A stretch of 64,000 nt of DNA from Amycolatopsis balhimycina FH 1894 (GCF_000384295.1 NZ_KB913037.1:5886822-5950821); one strand, 5' to 3'. Positions 22,709 through 34,973 are shown, counted from the stretch's first letter. The notes: generated from the letters alone by a model not told the origin. A program made the numbers and translations.

Positions 22709-23350
22709 GTGGCTGACTCTGTGCCCTTCACGGACAACTTCTCGGACCTCTCGAACACGCAGGGGTACCAGTTCGAGTTCCGGTGCGAACGCTGCGGCAA
22801 CGGCTATCGATCCGCCTTCCAGCGCGACAACGTCGAGACCGGGCGAAGCATGCTTCGCGCCGTCGGCTCCTTCTTCGGCGGGACGCTGCGGGACATCAGC
22901 AACTCGGCCGACCAGTGGCGCTACGACCGCGCGACGAACTCACCGGCCAAGGACCGCGCCCTGGCCGCGGCGGTCAAGGAGATCACGCCGAGCTTCCGCC
23001 AGTGCCGCGGCTGTGGCGACTGGATGTGCCAGGACCAGTGCTGGAACGAGGAGATCGGCCAGTGCCTGCGGTGCTCGCCGAGCGTCGCGGAGGAGATCTC
23101 CCGGGCCCAGGCGTCGGCGCAGCGAGACCAGATCTGGGACAAGGCCCGGGAGAAGGACTGGACGTCCGACCTCGACATCGACACCCGCGCCAAGGTCACC
23201 TGCCCGGGCTGCGGCCTCAAGGCCGACGGCGGCAAGTTCTGCTCGTCGTGCGGCACGTCGCTGGCGCTGAAGGTCGGCTGCGGCGGCTGTGGCAGCGAGA
23301 GCAACAAGCCGGGTGCCATGTTCTGTTCGGACTGCGGCGCCAAGCTCTGA
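22709..23350 (+). CDS. Multi-zinc-ribbon protein
   Basis: 213 residues from the GTG at 22709 (weak ribosome-binding site; GTG at 22721 is an alternative). Several CxxC pairs are spread along the chain: CERCG, CRGCG with CQDQC, CLRC, then two typical double-zinc-ribbon units (CPGCG with CSSCG, and CGGCG with CSDCG). A Ser/Gly/Arg helix-rich segment lies between the first and second pairs. Such proteins bind zinc structurally and often act as adaptors; no catalytic motif is visible and the partner is unknown. It stands alone on this strand after the transporter remnant. Confidence 0.75.
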   Translation: MADSVPFTDNFSDLSNTQGYQFEFRCERCGNGYRSAFQRDNVETGRSMLRAVGSFFGGTLRDISNSADQWRYDRATNSPAKDRALAAAVKEITPSFRQCRGCGDWMCQDQCWNEEIGQCLRCSPSVAEEISRAQASAQRDQIWDKAREKDWTSDLDIDTRAKVTCPGCGLKADGGKFCSSCGTSLALKVGCGGCGSESNKPGAMFCSDCGAKL

Positions 23351-23387
23351 GCAAGCGGGGGCGGCACGCTCCGGGCACCATGGGGGC

Positions 23388-23612
23388 ATGACGCCCGTCA
23401 CGAAGCGCCTCACGGTCGTGGCCGTCGTGCTGATCACGGCGGGCGCGGTCCTGCTGTCGGTGGGCTCGATCGGCTTCCAGGCGACCTCCGACCGGCCCGA
23501 CGCGAACATCGGCGCCGGGTTCGCCCTCATCGCCGGGCCGTACGTCGTCGGCCTCGGTCTCGTGTTCGCGCTGTCGGCGGTCTTGACCCACCTGACGACT
23601 CGCCGTCGCTGA
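23388..23612 (+). CDS. Small two-helix membrane protein
   Basis: 74 residues from the ATG at 23388, 37 bp after the zinc-ribbon gene. Two membrane helices are clear (about 9-29 and 42-65) with a short polar loop carrying TSDRPDAN, and the chain ends TTRRR. No family is recognised. The frame has normal high-GC third positions, which supports coding. It may be co-transcribed with the gene before it. Confidence 0.55.
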   Translation: MTPVTKRLTVVAVVLITAGAVLLSVGSIGFQATSDRPDANIGAGFALIAGPYVVGLGLVFALSAVLTHLTTRRR

Positions 23613-23747
23613 CCGGACACTCATCGTGAGCTCGCGTCGGGAGTGTGACGCACGAAACGGTCGATCCGGTCCCGCTGCGTCACCCGACCGGGTAATAGGT
23701 AGGTTTCGGCGCAAGGGGAAGCACGGACGACGCGCTAGGAGTGTGTG

Positions 23748-23903
23748 ATGACCAGCACCGAAGGGGCCGGACGGCCCGACGAAGAACCGAAGGCGACGGG
23801 GAGCCACGCGGCCCCCGAGGGAGCTGGCGTGCACCCGCTCATCGACCTGTCCAGGGACCCCAACCCCGGAAAACCGGACCACGCGAAGCCGGACGAAGAC
23901 TGA
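23748..23903 (+). CDS. Small acidic hypothetical protein
   Basis: 51 residues from an ATG with AGGAG 7 bp upstream (CTAGGAGTGTGTG). The peptide is hydrophilic and rich in Pro, Glu, Asp and Gly, with no membrane segment: it begins MTSTEGAGRPDEEPK and ends KPDHAKPDED. Probably disordered. A 13-bp perfect hairpin follows at 23918-23955. Coding is supported by the ribosome-binding site and codon bias only; no family is recognised. Confidence 0.45.
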   Translation: MTSTEGAGRPDEEPKATGSHAAPEGAGVHPLIDLSRDPNPGKPDHAKPDED

Positions 23904-23917
23904 GTTCGCCGGCGTGT

Positions 23918-23955
23918 GCCGGCGGAGCCGTGCTGCCCTGCGCGGCTCCGCCGGC
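23918..23955 (+). terminator. Hairpin after the small acidic gene
   Basis: GCCGGCGGAGCCG and CGGCTCCGCCGGC pair perfectly over 13 bp around a 12-nt loop, 15 bp after the stop of the 51-residue gene. There is no T-run, so factor-independent termination is plausible but not certain. Confidence 0.5.
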
Positions 23956-23961
23956 AACGTC

Positions 23962-24009
23962 GTGAACGACTCGTTCACCTCGTCCGACGACACGAAAGAG
24001 TCGTTCGTG
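23962..24009 (+). repeat. Pair of short palindromes (GTGAACGA type)
   Basis: GTGAACGACTCGTTCAC (23962-23978) is a perfect 8+1+8 palindrome. CACGAAAGAGTCGTTCGTG (23991-24009) is a near palindrome, and GAACGACTC and GAGTCGTTC also pair across the two. The style resembles the dispersed palindromes at 48392 and 54041 but the sequence differs. Confidence 0.5.
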
Positions 24010-24374
24010 GCGTGCTTTCCGGGTGTCGGCGGCGGCGCGCCCGGGTAACCGGCCCACGGGCCGGAACATCCGGCGACGGCGCGGGGTTGAGAGGTAGGCT
24101 GGAGGTTCGCCGACCTACAGACCCCCCGCCGCGTTCCTCCCGGACCCGGGCGGGTATCTTTGGAGACCGTGCCCGGCATGCGTCGGGCCGCTCCGCGTGC
24201 CGTGCGCATGGACGGGGTGCTCAGGCACCCGGTCACCGGCTTCGGCAGGTCGGGGTTCCGACGGAAATCCCTCCGGGAAGTTACCGGTCGTCAGACCGTG
24301 ACGCGGGCCGACACGCCCGACCGCGGGGGCCGGTGAAGACACGAAGAAGCAGATCACGACAGGAAGCTGGTCCA

Positions 24375-24749
24375 TTGCCCACGATCCAGCAGCTGGTCCG
24401 CAAGGGCCGCCAGGACAAGGCTGCCAAGCAGAAGACCGCGGCCCTCAAGGGGAGCCCGCAGCGGCGCGGCGTGTGCACCCGCGTGTACACCACGACCCCG
24501 AAGAAGCCGAACTCGGCGCTGCGCAAGGTCGCGCGTGTGAAGCTGACCAGCGGCATCGAGGTCACCGCCTACATCCCCGGTGAGGGCCACAACCTGCAGG
24601 AGCACTCGATGGTGCTCGTGCGTGGTGGTCGTGTGAAGGACCTTCCGGGTGTCCGTTACAAGATCATCCGCGGTTCGCTCGACACGCAGGGTGTCAAGAA
24701 CCGCAAGCAGGCGCGCAGCCGGTACGGCGCGAAGAAGGAGAAGAGCTAA
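24375..24749 (+). CDS. rpsL: Ribosomal protein uS12
   Basis: 124 residues, the standard length. The start is a TTG: with it the protein begins at the conserved [11 protein letters not shown], and AGGAAGC lies 8 bp upstream. Decoding-centre residues are intact: Lys43 in TTPKKPNS, Lys88 and Pro91 in [12 protein letters not shown], so this is the streptomycin-sensitive state. It contacts 16S helices 18 and 44 and helps set decoding accuracy. The stop overlaps the rpsG start by one base. Confidence 0.97.
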   Translation: MPTIQQLVRKGRQDKAAKQKTAALKGSPQRRGVCTRVYTTTPKKPNSALRKVARVKLTSGIEVTAYIPGEGHNLQEHSMVLVRGGRVKDLPGVRYKIIRGSLDTQGVKNRKQARSRYGAKKEKS

Positions 24750-25219
24750 TGCCCCGCAAGGGTCCGGCCCCCAAGCGGCCGCTGATCTCCGACCCCGTCT
24801 ACGCCTCCCCGCTGGTCACCCAGCTGGTGAACAAGGTGCTGAAGGACGGGAAGCGGTCCTTGGCCGAGCGCATCGTGTACGGCGCGCTCGAAGGCGCTCG
24901 CGAGAAGACGGGCACCGACCCGGTCGTCACGCTGAAGCGCGCTCTCGACAACGTGAAGCCCACCATCGAGGTGAAGAGCCGCCGCGTCGGTGGCGCCACC
25001 TACCAGGTGCCGATCGAGGTCAAGCCGGGTCGCTCCACCACCCTGGCGCTGCGCTGGCTGGTCTCCTTCTCGCAGGCTCGCCGCGAGAAGACGATGATCG
25101 AGCGCCTGCAGAACGAGCTCCTGGACGCTTCCAACGGCCTCGGTGCCTCCGTGAAGCGTCGCGAGGACACGCACAAGATGGCCGAGTCCAACCGGGCCTT
25201 CGCGCACTACCGCTGGTGA
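24749..25219 (+). CDS. rpsG: Ribosomal protein uS7
   Basis: 156 residues starting [12 protein letters not shown]; the ATG overlaps the rpsL stop (TAATG), with AAGGAG 8 bp upstream. The beta-hairpin region that touches the E site ([17 protein letters not shown]) and the C-terminal helices ([14 protein letters not shown]) are complete. It is a primary binder of the 3' major domain of 16S rRNA and in many bacteria represses the str operon; no autoregulatory structure could be confirmed here. Confidence 0.97.
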   Translation: MPRKGPAPKRPLISDPVYASPLVTQLVNKVLKDGKRSLAERIVYGALEGAREKTGTDPVVTLKRALDNVKPTIEVKSRRVGGATYQVPIEVKPGRSTTLALRWLVSFSQARREKTMIERLQNELLDASNGLGASVKRREDTHKMAESNRAFAHYRW

Positions 25220-25282
25220 TGACCGCCCGGCTGTCGACCAAGCCATGCCGGGCCCCAAGCTTGAGAACAGGGGAACACTCTC

Positions 25283-27382
25283 GTGGCACGTGAAGTGCTG
25301 ACCGACCTGAACAAGGTCCGCAACATCGGCATCATGGCCCACATCGACGCCGGCAAGACGACCACCACCGAGCGGATCCTGTTCTACACCGGGGTCAACT
25401 ACAAGATCGGTGAAGTCCACGACGGCGCCGCCACCATGGACTGGATGGAGGAGGAGCAGAAGCGGGGTATCACCATCACCTCGGCTGCCACCACCACCTT
25501 CTGGGACGACCACCAGATCAACATCATCGACACCCCGGGCCACGTCGACTTCACCGTCGAGGTGGAGCGCAACCTCCGGGTGCTCGACGGTGCGGTCGCG
25601 GTGTTCGACGGCAAGGAAGGCGTCGAGCCGCAGTCCGAGCAGGTCTGGCGGCAGGCGGACAAGTACGACGTCCCGCGTATCTGCTTCGTCAACAAGATGG
25701 ACAAGCTGGGCGCGGACTTCTACTACACCGTGAAGACCATCGTGGACCGCCTCGGCGTCCGCCCGCTGGTCATCCAGCTCCCGATCGGCGCCGAGAACGA
25801 CTTCGAAGGCGTCGTCGACCTGGTCCGCATGAAGGCGCTGACCTGGCGTGGCGAGGTCCAGAAGGGCGAGGACTACTCGGTCGAGGACATCCCCGCCGAG
25901 CTGGCCGAGCTGGCCGCGGAGTACCGCGAGAAGCTCGTCGAGACCGTCTCCGAGGCGGACGACGCGCTGATGGAGAAGTTCCTCGAGGGTGAGGAGCTGA
26001 CGGAGGCCGAGATCAAGGCCGGCATCCGGAAGCTCACCATCAGCAGCCAGGTCTTCCCGGTGCTGGCCGGTTCCGCGTTCAAGAACAAGGGCGTGCAGCC
26101 CATGCTCGACGCGGTCGTCGACTACCTGCCGACCCCGCTGGACGTCCCGGCCGTCGAGGGCCTGCTGCCCGACGGCGAGACCGTGGTGTCCCGCAAGGCG
26201 TCGGTCGACGAGCCGTTCGCCGCGCTCGCGTTCAAGATCGCCGCGCACCCGTTCTTCGGCAAGCTGACCTACATCCGGGTGTACTCGGGCAAGGTCGCCG
26301 CCGGCGCTCAGGTCATCAACGCGACCAAGGAGCGCAAGGAGCGCATCGGGAAGATCTTCCAGATGCACTCCAACAAGGAGAACCCGGTCAACGACGCCCA
26401 GGTCGGCCACATCTACGCGGTCATCGGGCTGAAGGACACCACCACGGGTGACACCCTGGCGGACCCGCAGAACCCGATCGTGCTCGAGTCGATGACGTTC
26501 CCCGAGCCGGTCATCCGGGTCGCGATCGAACCGAAGACGAAGGCCGACCAGGAGAAGCTGTCCCTGGCGATCCAGAAGCTGGCCGAAGAGGACCCGACGT
26601 TCCAGGTCAAGCTGGACGAGGACACCGGCCAGACGATCATCGCGGGCATGGGCGAGCTGCACCTCGAGGTGCTGGTGAACCGGATGAAGTCCGACTACAA
26701 GGTCGAGGCGAACATCGGCAAGCCGCAGGTCGCCTACCGTGAGACGATCAAGAAGACGGTCGAGAAGCTCGACTACGTCCACAAGAAGCAGACCGGTGGT
26801 TCCGGCCAGTTCGCGAAGGTCATCGTGAAGCTGGAGCCGCTCGAGCGCACCGACGGCGCGCTCTACGAGTTCGACAACAAGGTGTCCGGTGGCCGCGTGC
26901 CGCGGGAGTACATCCCGTCGGTCGACGCGGGCGCGCAGGACGCGATGCAGTACGGCGTCCTGGCCGGCTACCCGCTCGTCGGGTTGAAGTTCACCCTGTT
27001 GGACGGTGCGTACCACGAGGTCGACTCTTCGGAGATGGCGTTCAAGATCGCCGGTTCCATGGCGATGAAGGAAGCCGCGAAGAAGGCCCACCCCGTGATC
27101 CTGGAGCCGATGATGGCGGTCGAGGTGACCACGCCCGAGGACTACATGGGTGACGTCATCGGTGACCTCAACTCCCGTCGTGGTCAGATCCAGGCCATGG
27201 AGGAGCGGGCGGGCATCCGCGTCGTGAAGGCGCTGGTCCCGCTGTCGGAGATGTTCGGCTACGTCGGTGACCTCCGGTCCCGCACCCAGGGCCGGGCGAA
27301 CTACTCCATGTTGTTCGACTCCTACGCCGAGGTTCCCGCGAACGTCGCGAAGGAAATCATCGCGAAGGCGACGGGGGAGTAG
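25283..27382 (+). CDS. fusA: Elongation factor G
   Basis: 699 residues from a GTG preceded by CAGGGGAA. The GTPase motifs are in order: AHIDAGKT (19-26), the switch I threonine in [17 protein letters not shown] and NKMDKLGAD. Domains II to V follow without gaps, ending [13 protein letters not shown]. It drives translocation and, with RRF, ribosome recycling. It sits 63 bp after rpsG and 133 bp before tuf, the usual str order. Confidence 0.98.
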   Translation: MAREVLTDLNKVRNIGIMAHIDAGKTTTTERILFYTGVNYKIGEVHDGAATMDWMEEEQKRGITITSAATTTFWDDHQINIIDTPGHVDFTVEVERNLRVLDGAVAVFDGKEGVEPQSEQVWRQADKYDVPRICFVNKMDKLGADFYYTVKTIVDRLGVRPLVIQLPIGAENDFEGVVDLVRMKALTWRGEVQKGEDYSVEDIPAELAELAAEYREKLVETVSEADDALMEKFLEGEELTEAEIKAGIRKLTISSQVFPVLAGSAFKNKGVQPMLDAVVDYLPTPLDVPAVEGLLPDGETVVSRKASVDEPFAALAFKIAAHPFFGKLTYIRVYSGKVAAGAQVINATKERKERIGKIFQMHSNKENPVNDAQVGHIYAVIGLKDTTTGDTLADPQNPIVLESMTFPEPVIRVAIEPKTKADQEKLSLAIQKLAEEDPTFQVKLDEDTGQTIIAGMGELHLEVLVNRMKSDYKVEANIGKPQVAYRETIKKTVEKLDYVHKKQTGGSGQFAKVIVKLEPLERTDGALYEFDNKVSGGRVPREYIPSVDAGAQDAMQYGVLAGYPLVGLKFTLLDGAYHEVDSSEMAFKIAGSMAMKEAAKKAHPVILEPMMAVEVTTPEDYMGDVIGDLNSRRGQIQAMEERAGIRVVKALVPLSEMFGYVGDLRSRTQGRANYSMLFDSYAEVPANVAKEIIAKATGE

Positions 27383-27455
27383 TAACTCCCCCCAGCGCTC
27401 GCGGGCATTAAGGGACTCTCCTGAACGTCCGCAGCACCGACGAAGGAACAATCGC

Positions 27456-27477
27456 GGGGCGGCAGCCACGCCGCCCC
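27456..27477 (+). promoter_or_regulatory. Hairpin in the fusA-tuf gap
   Basis: GGGGCGGC and GCCGCCCC pair perfectly around AGCCAC, 38 bp before the tuf start. No T-run follows. It could be a processing point or pause site that lets tuf be expressed at a higher level than fusA; that role is inference. Confidence 0.4.
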
Positions 27478-27515
27478 ACGAGCACAAAGCGAAATCAGTC
27501 CAGGAGGACATTCCA

Positions 27516-28709
<1,194 letters not shown>

Positions 28710-28715
28710 TTTAGG

Positions 28716-28753
28716 CGCCCCACCGGGGGCAATACACCCCCGGGTTCGGGGCG
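28716..28753 (+). terminator. Two-tier hairpin after tuf
   Basis: Outer stem CGCCCC/GGGGCG and inner stem CCGGGGG/CCCCCGG around CAATACA, beginning 7 bp after the tuf stop. TCAAATC follows rather than a T-run. It most likely ends the str transcript. Confidence 0.6.
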
Positions 28754-29132
28754 TCAAATCACGTGTGCGACACTATTCAGGTTGCTCGTCCTGGGGCGGC
28801 CGATCCTTGTCGGGGTTTTCCTCGAGAGGGCCCGGCCGCCTCGGTGCGAGTGGCCACGGTCCGCGGAGCTCTTCCCTTCGGGTGAGGCGAGCGGGCAAAG
28901 GCGGTGAGACGACAGTGCTGGTAAAAGCGCTGCGGCTCATAGCCTCCTCACGTTGAGGAAGACCAGGCAAGACGACGATCCCGCGGGATCCGTCTGTGCG
29001 TCGGGCGCGACACGCCCGACCGCGTGGACCGGGGACAGGGCCGTTGAACTGCGGAAACCCAGGCTCAGGGTGGCAACACCCAGCGGGGTTTGTGAGATAG
29101 CGGCACGAGACGACAAGGAACGAGCAGCCACC
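28754..29132 (+). promoter_or_regulatory. Promoter region and long leader of the S10 operon
   Basis: No gene is seen. The stretch CGTGTGCGACACT (28762-28774) resembles CGTGTTGCGTACACT before infA and may hold a -10, without a clear -35. Further on are the 14-nt palindrome GATCCCGCGGGATC (about 28978-28991) and a hairpin GTCGGGCG/CGCCCGAC with loop CGACA (29000-29020). Part of that hairpin is the 17-nt sequence shared with the rpsL leader (29008-29024). rpsJ starts at 29133. Confidence 0.5.
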
Positions 29133-29438
29133 ATGGCGGGACAGAAGATCCGCATCCGGCTCAAGGCCTACGACCACGAGGCGATCGACACCTCGGCGCG
29201 CAAGATCGTGGAGACGGTCACGCGCACCGGCGCCCGTGTTGTCGGGCCGGTGCCGCTGCCCACCGAGAAGAACGTTTACTGCGTCATCCGCTCGCCGCAC
29301 AAGTACAAGGACTCGCGCGAGCACTTCGAGATGCGCACGCACAAGCGTCTGATCGACATCCTCGACCCGACGCCGAAGACGGTCGACGCGCTCATGCGCA
29401 TCGACCTGCCGGCGAGCGTCGACGTCAACATCCAGTAG
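29133..29438 (+). CDS. rpsJ: Ribosomal protein uS10
   Basis: 101 residues from the ATG at 29133, beginning [19 protein letters not shown]; in-frame codons upstream are leader, not protein. The long loop [20 protein letters not shown] that reaches 16S helix 39 is complete, as is the C-terminal DVNIQ. S10 also serves as NusE in antitermination complexes. First gene of the S10 operon. Confidence 0.97.
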   Translation: MAGQKIRIRLKAYDHEAIDTSARKIVETVTRTGARVVGPVPLPTEKNVYCVIRSPHKYKDSREHFEMRTHKRLIDILDPTPKTVDALMRIDLPASVDVNIQ

Positions 29439-29472
29439 TAGCGGCGGGCGAGCGGCGGAGAGTAAGAGACTC

Positions 29473-30129
29473 ATGTCTGACAGGCAGATGAAGGGCATCC
29501 TGGGCACCAAGCTCGGCATGACCCAGGTCTTCGACGAACAGAACCGGGTTGTCCCGGTCACCGTCGTGAAGGCCGGTCCGAACGTGGTCACCCAGGTTCG
29601 GACCCAGGACAAGGACGGCTACACGGCCGTGCAGCTGGCGTTCGGCGCGGTCGACCCGCGCAAGGTGAACAAGCCGCGCACCGGCCACTTCGACAAGGCG
29701 GGCGTGACCCCGCGCCGGTTCCTCGCCGAGCTGCGCACCACCGACGCCGAGACCTACGAGGTCGGCCAGGAGATCACCGCCGAGGTGTTCGCCGCCGGCG
29801 TCGAGGTCGACGTGACCGGTACCAGCAAGGGCAAGGGCTACGCGGGCGTCATGAAGCGCCACGGTTTCAAGGGCCAGGGCGCGAGCCACGGTGCCCAGGC
29901 CGTGCACCGCAAGCCGGGTTCGATCGGTGGCTGCGCCACCCCCGGCCGCGTCTTCAAGGGCCTGCGCATGGCGGGCCGGATGGGCAACGACCGGGTCACC
30001 ACGCAGAACCTGACCGTGCACGCGGTGCGTGCCGACGACGGCCTGCTGCTGATCAAGGGCGCAGTGCCCGGTCCCAAGGGCGGCGTGCTGTTCGTTCGCA
30101 GCGCCGCGAAGGGTGGTAACTCCGAATGA
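29473..30129 (+). CDS. rplC: Ribosomal protein uL3
   Basis: 218 residues ([20 protein letters not shown]). The central extension that approaches the peptidyl-transferase centre is present ([19 protein letters not shown]), including the conserved glutamine that is methylated in E. coli. An early assembly protein of the 50S subunit. The stop is shared with the rplD start (ATGA), so the two are probably translationally coupled. Confidence 0.96.
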   Translation: MSDRQMKGILGTKLGMTQVFDEQNRVVPVTVVKAGPNVVTQVRTQDKDGYTAVQLAFGAVDPRKVNKPRTGHFDKAGVTPRRFLAELRTTDAETYEVGQEITAEVFAAGVEVDVTGTSKGKGYAGVMKRHGFKGQGASHGAQAVHRKPGSIGGCATPGRVFKGLRMAGRMGNDRVTTQNLTVHAVRADDGLLLIKGAVPGPKGGVLFVRSAAKGGNSE

Positions 30130-30815
30130 CAAGCGTCGAGCTGAAGACCCCGGCCGGTAAAGCCGACGGCACCGTGGACCTCCCCGAGGAGATCTTCGAC
30201 GTGCAGGCCAATGTCGCGCTGATGCACCAGGTGGTGGTGGCCCAGCAGGCCGCCGCGCGCCAGGGCACGCACGACACGAAGACCCGTGGTGAAGTTCGCG
30301 GTGGCGGCAAGAAGCCGTACCGCCAGAAGGGCACCGGCCGTGCCCGCCAGGGTTCGACCCGCGCGCCGCAGTTCGTCGGCGGTGGCGTCGTCCACGGCCC
30401 CACGCCGCGTGACTACGCCCAGCGCACCCCCAAGAAGATGAAGGCCGCCGCCCTGCGTGGCGCCCTCTCCGACCGGGCGCGCGCCGGCCAGCTGCACATC
30501 GTCACCGAGCTGGTGACGGGTGAGAAGCCGTCGACCAAGGCCGCCAAGAGCGTGCTCGCCGCGGTGACGCAGGCGAAGCGCGTCCTCGTGGTGCTGCACC
30601 GGGACGACGAGTACAGCTGGGTTTCCCTGCGGAACCTCCCCGAGGTGCACCTGCTCTGGGCCGACCAGCTCAACACCTACGACGTGCTGGTCAACGACGA
30701 CGTCGTGTTCACCAAGGCCGCGTACGACGCGTTCGTCGCCGGCCCCGTCCGCGGTAAGACCGTCAAGGCTTCCGCGCGGTCGGGCGAGGTCACGGAAGGG
30801 AGTGACGAGAAGTGA
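30126..30815 (+). CDS. rplD: Ribosomal protein uL4
   Basis: 229 residues, within the actinobacterial range. The extended loop lining the exit tunnel carries [19 protein letters not shown], the site of macrolide-resistance changes elsewhere, here in the usual form. In E. coli L4 represses its own operon through the S10 leader; whether that applies to the 379-nt leader here is not known. It overlaps rplW by GTGA. Confidence 0.96.
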   Translation: MTSVELKTPAGKADGTVDLPEEIFDVQANVALMHQVVVAQQAAARQGTHDTKTRGEVRGGGKKPYRQKGTGRARQGSTRAPQFVGGGVVHGPTPRDYAQRTPKKMKAAALRGALSDRARAGQLHIVTELVTGEKPSTKAAKSVLAAVTQAKRVLVVLHRDDEYSWVSLRNLPEVHLLWADQLNTYDVLVNDDVVFTKAAYDAFVAGPVRGKTVKASARSGEVTEGSDEK

Positions 30816-31123
30816 GTTCGGTCGCCATTCCGGACCCCCGCGACATCCTGCTCGCGCCGGTCATCTCCGAGAAGTCCTACGGGCTGCTCGAGGACCACAA
30901 GTACACGTTCATCGTCCGCCCGGACGCCAACAAGACCCAGATCAAGATCGCGGTCGAGAAGGTGTTCGGCGTCAAGGTGGTCAGTGTCAACACGGCCAAC
31001 CGCCAGGGCAAGCGGAAGCGGACTCGCGCGGGCTTCGGCAAGCGCAAGGACACCAAGCGCGCCATCGTGACTCTTTCGCCCGAAAGCAAGGCGATCGAGA
31101 TCTTCGGCGGACCCACCGCGTAA
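30812..31123 (+). CDS. rplW: Ribosomal protein uL23
   Basis: 103 residues from a GTG inside the rplD stop. [15 protein letters not shown] opens the protein, and the tip loop [22 protein letters not shown] is present. L23 sits at the tunnel exit and docks trigger factor and SRP. Length and motifs are normal. Confidence 0.96.
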   Translation: MSSVAIPDPRDILLAPVISEKSYGLLEDHKYTFIVRPDANKTQIKIAVEKVFGVKVVSVNTANRQGKRKRTRAGFGKRKDTKRAIVTLSPESKAIEIFGGPTA

Positions 31124-31138
31124 AGGACTGAGCTGACA

Positions 31139-31975
31139 ATGGGCATCCGCAAGTACAAGCCGACGACCCCGGGTCGTCGCGGTTCGAGCGTCTCGGACTT
31201 CGCCGAGATCACCCGCTCGACTCCCGAGAAGTCGCTGCTGCGTCCGCTGAGCGGCACCGGTGGGCGTAACTCGTCCGGCAAGATCACCACCCGGCACAAG
31301 GGTGGCGGCCACAAGCGCGCTTACCGCCTCATCGACTTCCGTCGCAACGACAAGGACGGCATCCCCGCCAAGGTCGCGCACATCGAGTACGACCCCAACC
31401 GGTCCGCTCGCATCGCGCTGCTGCACTACGCCGACGGCGAGAAGCGCTACATCATCGCGCCGGAGAAGCTGAAGCAGGGCGACACCGTCGAGAACGGCCC
31501 CCGGGCCGACATCAAGCCGGGCAACAACCTGCCGCTCCGCAACATCCCGGTCGGTACCGTGATCCACGCGATCGAGCTCCGCCCCGGTGGCGGCGCGAAG
31601 ATGGCGCGGTCCGCGGGCGCGAAGGTGCAGCTCGTCGCCAAGGACGGTCCGTACGCCCAGCTGCGTCTCCCCTCGGGTGAGATCCGCAACGTGGACGTGC
31701 GCAACCGCGCCACGGTCGGCGAGGTCGGCAACTCCGAGCACGCCAACATCAACTGGGGCAAGGCCGGCCGCAACCGCTGGCGCGGCAAGCGCCCGACGGT
31801 CCGTGGTGTCGTCATGAACCCGGTCGACCACCCGCACGGTGGTGGCGAGGGCAAGACGTCCGGTGGTCGTCACCCCGTCAACCCGAACGGTAAGCCCGAA
31901 GGTCGTACGCGTCGCCGCAAGGCATCCGACGCGATGATCGTCCGCCGTCGCCGTACCGGCAAGAACAAGCGCTGA
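31139..31975 (+). CDS. rplB: Ribosomal protein uL2
   Basis: 278 residues. The segment near the peptidyl-transferase centre is intact ([17 protein letters not shown], with the essential histidine), and the RNA-binding OB and SH3-like folds are complete. It is needed for subunit joining and peptide bond formation. Preceded by rplW at 15 bp and followed by rpsS at 17 bp with AGGAGG in the gap. Confidence 0.97.
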   Translation: MGIRKYKPTTPGRRGSSVSDFAEITRSTPEKSLLRPLSGTGGRNSSGKITTRHKGGGHKRAYRLIDFRRNDKDGIPAKVAHIEYDPNRSARIALLHYADGEKRYIIAPEKLKQGDTVENGPRADIKPGNNLPLRNIPVGTVIHAIELRPGGGAKMARSAGAKVQLVAKDGPYAQLRLPSGEIRNVDVRNRATVGEVGNSEHANINWGKAGRNRWRGKRPTVRGVVMNPVDHPHGGGEGKTSGGRHPVNPNGKPEGRTRRRKASDAMIVRRRRTGKNKR

Positions 31976-31992
31976 GCAGGAGGTAGAAGACA

Positions 31993-32274
31993 ATGCCACG
32001 TAGCCTCAAAAAGGGCCCCTTCGTGGACGACCACCTGCTCAAGAAGGTGGACGTTCTCAACGAGTCGGGCAAGAAGACCGTGATCAAGACTTGGTCGCGG
32101 CGCTCCACGATCATCCCGGACTTCCTGGGTCACACGATCGCGGTGCACGACGGCCGCAAGCACGTCCCGGTGTTCGTCACCGAGGCGATGGTGGGTCACA
32201 AGCTGGGCGAGTTCGCCCCGACGCGGACCTTCAAGGGCCACATCAAGGACGACCGCAAGTCGCGCCGCCGCTGA
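31993..32274 (+). CDS. rpsS: Ribosomal protein uS19
   Basis: 93 residues ([19 protein letters not shown]), standard length. The C-terminal tail that touches A-site tRNA ([14 protein letters not shown]) is present. It forms a pair with uS13 in the head of the 30S subunit. AGGAGG lies 7 bp before the ATG. Confidence 0.97.
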   Translation: MPRSLKKGPFVDDHLLKKVDVLNESGKKTVIKTWSRRSTIIPDFLGHTIAVHDGRKHVPVFVTEAMVGHKLGEFAPTRTFKGHIKDDRKSRRR

Positions 32275-32305
32275 GCGGGCACGAGAGATGACAAGGGAAG
32301 TAGCG

Positions 32306-32724
32306 ATGAACGCCCAGAACGACGCGACGACCGAGGCTGAACTGCCTACGGCGTACGCGCGGGCTCGCTTCGTCCGGGACTCGCCGACCAAGGTGCGCCG
32401 GGTGATCGAGCTCATCAAGGGACGTAGCGCCGCCGACGCCTTGGCCGTGCTCCGGTTCGCCCCGCAGGCGGCCAGCGAGACGGTCGCGAAGGTGCTCGCC
32501 AGTGCCGTGGCCAACGCCGAGAACAACCTTCAGCTGGACCCGGACACCCTCTGGGTCAAGAACGCGTACGCCGACGAGGGCCCCACCCTCAAGCGCATCC
32601 GTCCGCGGGCCCAGGGCCGCGCGTACCGGATCCGCAAGCGGACCAGCCACGTCACCGTCGAGGTGGAGTCGCGTCCGGCCGTCGCGCAGAAGGCTCAGAG
32701 CAAGAAGAAGGCAGGTGGCCGGTA

Positions 32725-32725
<1 letters not shown>
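32306..32725 (+). CDS. rplV: Ribosomal protein uL22
   Basis: 139 residues from the ATG at 32306, chosen because AGGGAAG precedes it closely. An in-frame ATG at 32288 lacks such a site and would add six residues. The core begins [19 protein letters not shown], and the tunnel-lining hairpin includes [18 protein letters not shown]. The C-terminus has a short lysine-rich tail. The stop shares one base with the rpsC start. Confidence 0.94.
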
Positions 32726-33564
<839 letters not shown>

Positions 33565-33567
33565 GAC

Positions 33568-33987
33568 GTGCTCATCCCGCGCAGGGTCAAGCACCGGAAG
33601 CAGCACTCCCCGAAGCGCCACGGCGCCGCCAAGGGTGGCACGAAGGTCAGCTTCGGCGAGTACGGCATCCAGGCGCTTGAGCACAGCTACGTGACGAACC
33701 GGCAGATCGAGTCCGCTCGTATCGCTATGACCCGTCACATCAAGCGTGGTGGCAAGGTGTGGACGACCATCTACCCGGACCGCCCGCTGACCAAGAAGCC
33801 GGCCGAAACCCGGATGGGTTCCGGTAAGGGTTCGCCCGAGTGGTGGATCGCGAACGTGAAGCCGGGCCGCGTGATGTTCGAGATCTCGTTCCCGAACGAG
33901 GAGACGGCTCGCGAGGCGCTGCGCCGCGCGATCCACAAGCTGCCCATGAAGTGCCGCATCGTGACCCGTGAAGGTGGTGAGTTCTGA
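33568..33987 (+). CDS. rplP: Ribosomal protein uL16
   Basis: 139 residues from a GTG ([19 protein letters not shown]). The loop that reaches the A-site tRNA elbow is present ([19 protein letters not shown]). The arginine after the glycine in that loop is the one hydroxylated in some bacteria. The stop overlaps the rpmC start (TGATG). Confidence 0.97.
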   Translation: MLIPRRVKHRKQHSPKRHGAAKGGTKVSFGEYGIQALEHSYVTNRQIESARIAMTRHIKRGGKVWTTIYPDRPLTKKPAETRMGSGKGSPEWWIANVKPGRVMFEISFPNEETAREALRRAIHKLPMKCRIVTREGGEF

Positions 33988-34235
33988 TGGCTAACGCAAG
34001 TGCCGCACAGGCATCGGAGCTGCGTGAGCTCACCGCGGAAGAGCTCGTCCTGCGTCTGAAGGAATACAAGGAGGAGCTCTTCAACCTCCGCTTCCAGATG
34101 GCGACCGGTCAGCTCGACAACAACCGCCGTCTGCGCACCGTCCGCACGGACATCGCGCGGATCTACACGGTCATGCGCGAGCGCGAACTCGGCCTGTCCG
34201 TTGCCCCCGACGCCGAGAGTGAAGGTGCCGCATGA
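33987..34235 (+). CDS. rpmC: Ribosomal protein uL29
   Basis: 82 residues forming two helices ([23 protein letters not shown] split by the FNLRFQ turn). It has a slightly extended C-terminus ([10 protein letters not shown]) relative to E. coli. Located at the tunnel exit beside uL23. It overlaps rpsQ by ATGA. Confidence 0.95.
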   Translation: MANASAAQASELRELTAEELVLRLKEYKEELFNLRFQMATGQLDNNRRLRTVRTDIARIYTVMRERELGLSVAPDAESEGAA

Positions 34236-34510
34236 GCGAGCCCACCACCGAGACGCCGACCCGGAACGACCGTAAGGTCCGCGAGGGCTACGTCGTCTCG
34301 GACAAGATGAACAAGACGATCGTGGTCGAGCTCGAGGACCGCAAGAAGCACCCCCGCTACTCGAAGGTCGTCCGCTCCACCACCAAGGTGAAGGTGCACG
34401 ACGAGAACAACGAGGCGGGCGTGGGCGACCGGGTCACCCTGATGGAGACCCGCCCGCTGTCGGCGACGAAGCGGTGGCGCCTGGTGCAGATCGTGGAGAA
34501 GGCCAAGTAA
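34232..34510 (+). CDS. rpsQ: Ribosomal protein uS17
   Basis: 92 residues with an OB-fold core ([22 protein letters not shown] and [19 protein letters not shown]). The N-terminus is about 10 residues longer than in E. coli. It binds the 5' domain of 16S rRNA early in assembly. A 94-bp gap separates it from rplN; no clear promoter was read there. Confidence 0.96.
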   Translation: MSEPTTETPTRNDRKVREGYVVSDKMNKTIVVELEDRKKHPRYSKVVRSTTKVKVHDENNEAGVGDRVTLMETRPLSATKRWRLVQIVEKAK

Positions 34511-34604
34511 GCAGGGCTCTCATCGAGAGTCTTTAGTTCCGCAAGGCTCGCCACTGTGAAACCTCACAAGCGGGCGAGAACCGGCGCGACATACAGGAGT
34601 TGAC

Positions 34605-34973
34605 GTGATCCAGCAGGAGTCGCGGCTTCGGGTAGCCGACAACACGGGTGCGAAGGAAATCCTCTGCATCCGCGTTCTCGGTGGCTCCGGGCGGCGCTAC
34701 GCCGGCATCGGCGACATCATCGTCGCCACCGTGAAGGACGCCATCCCGGCTGCCGGGGTGAAGAAGGGCGACGTCGTCAAGGCCGTCATCGTCCGCACGG
34801 TCAAGGAGCGCCGTCGTCCGGACGGTTCCTACATCCGGTTCGACGAGAACGCCGCCGTGCTCATCAAGAACGACAACGAGCCCCGCGGCACCCGCATCTT
34901 CGGCCCGGTGGGCCGTGAGCTGCGCGACCGAAAGTTCATGAAGATCATTTCGCTCGCGCCGGAGGTGCTGTGA
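34605..34973 (+). CDS. rplN: Ribosomal protein uL14
   Basis: 122 residues from a GTG preceded by CAGGAG. It starts with the conserved [23 protein letters not shown] and ends [12 protein letters not shown]. It lies at the subunit interface and is the docking site of the silencing factor RsfS. First gene of the spc group in the E. coli sense. Confidence 0.97.
   Translation: MIQQESRLRVADNTGAKEILCIRVLGGSGRRYAGIGDIIVATVKDAIPAAGVKKGDVVKAVIVRTVKERRRPDGSYIRFDENAAVLIKNDNEPRGTRIFGPVGRELRDRKFMKIISLAPEVL

Larger units (their letters stand above)
23904..24374 (+). promoter_or_regulatory. Upstream region and leader of the str operon
   Basis: No gene is supported here. In order it holds a 13-bp hairpin (23918-23955), a palindrome cluster (23962-24009), a TATCTT that could be a -10 (24155-24160, no clear -35), a small CGGTC/GACCG hairpin (24285-24298), and then CGACACGCCCGACCGCG at 24309-24325. 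That last sequence recurs exactly in the rpsJ leader. The rpsL start follows at 24375. Confidence 0.5.
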
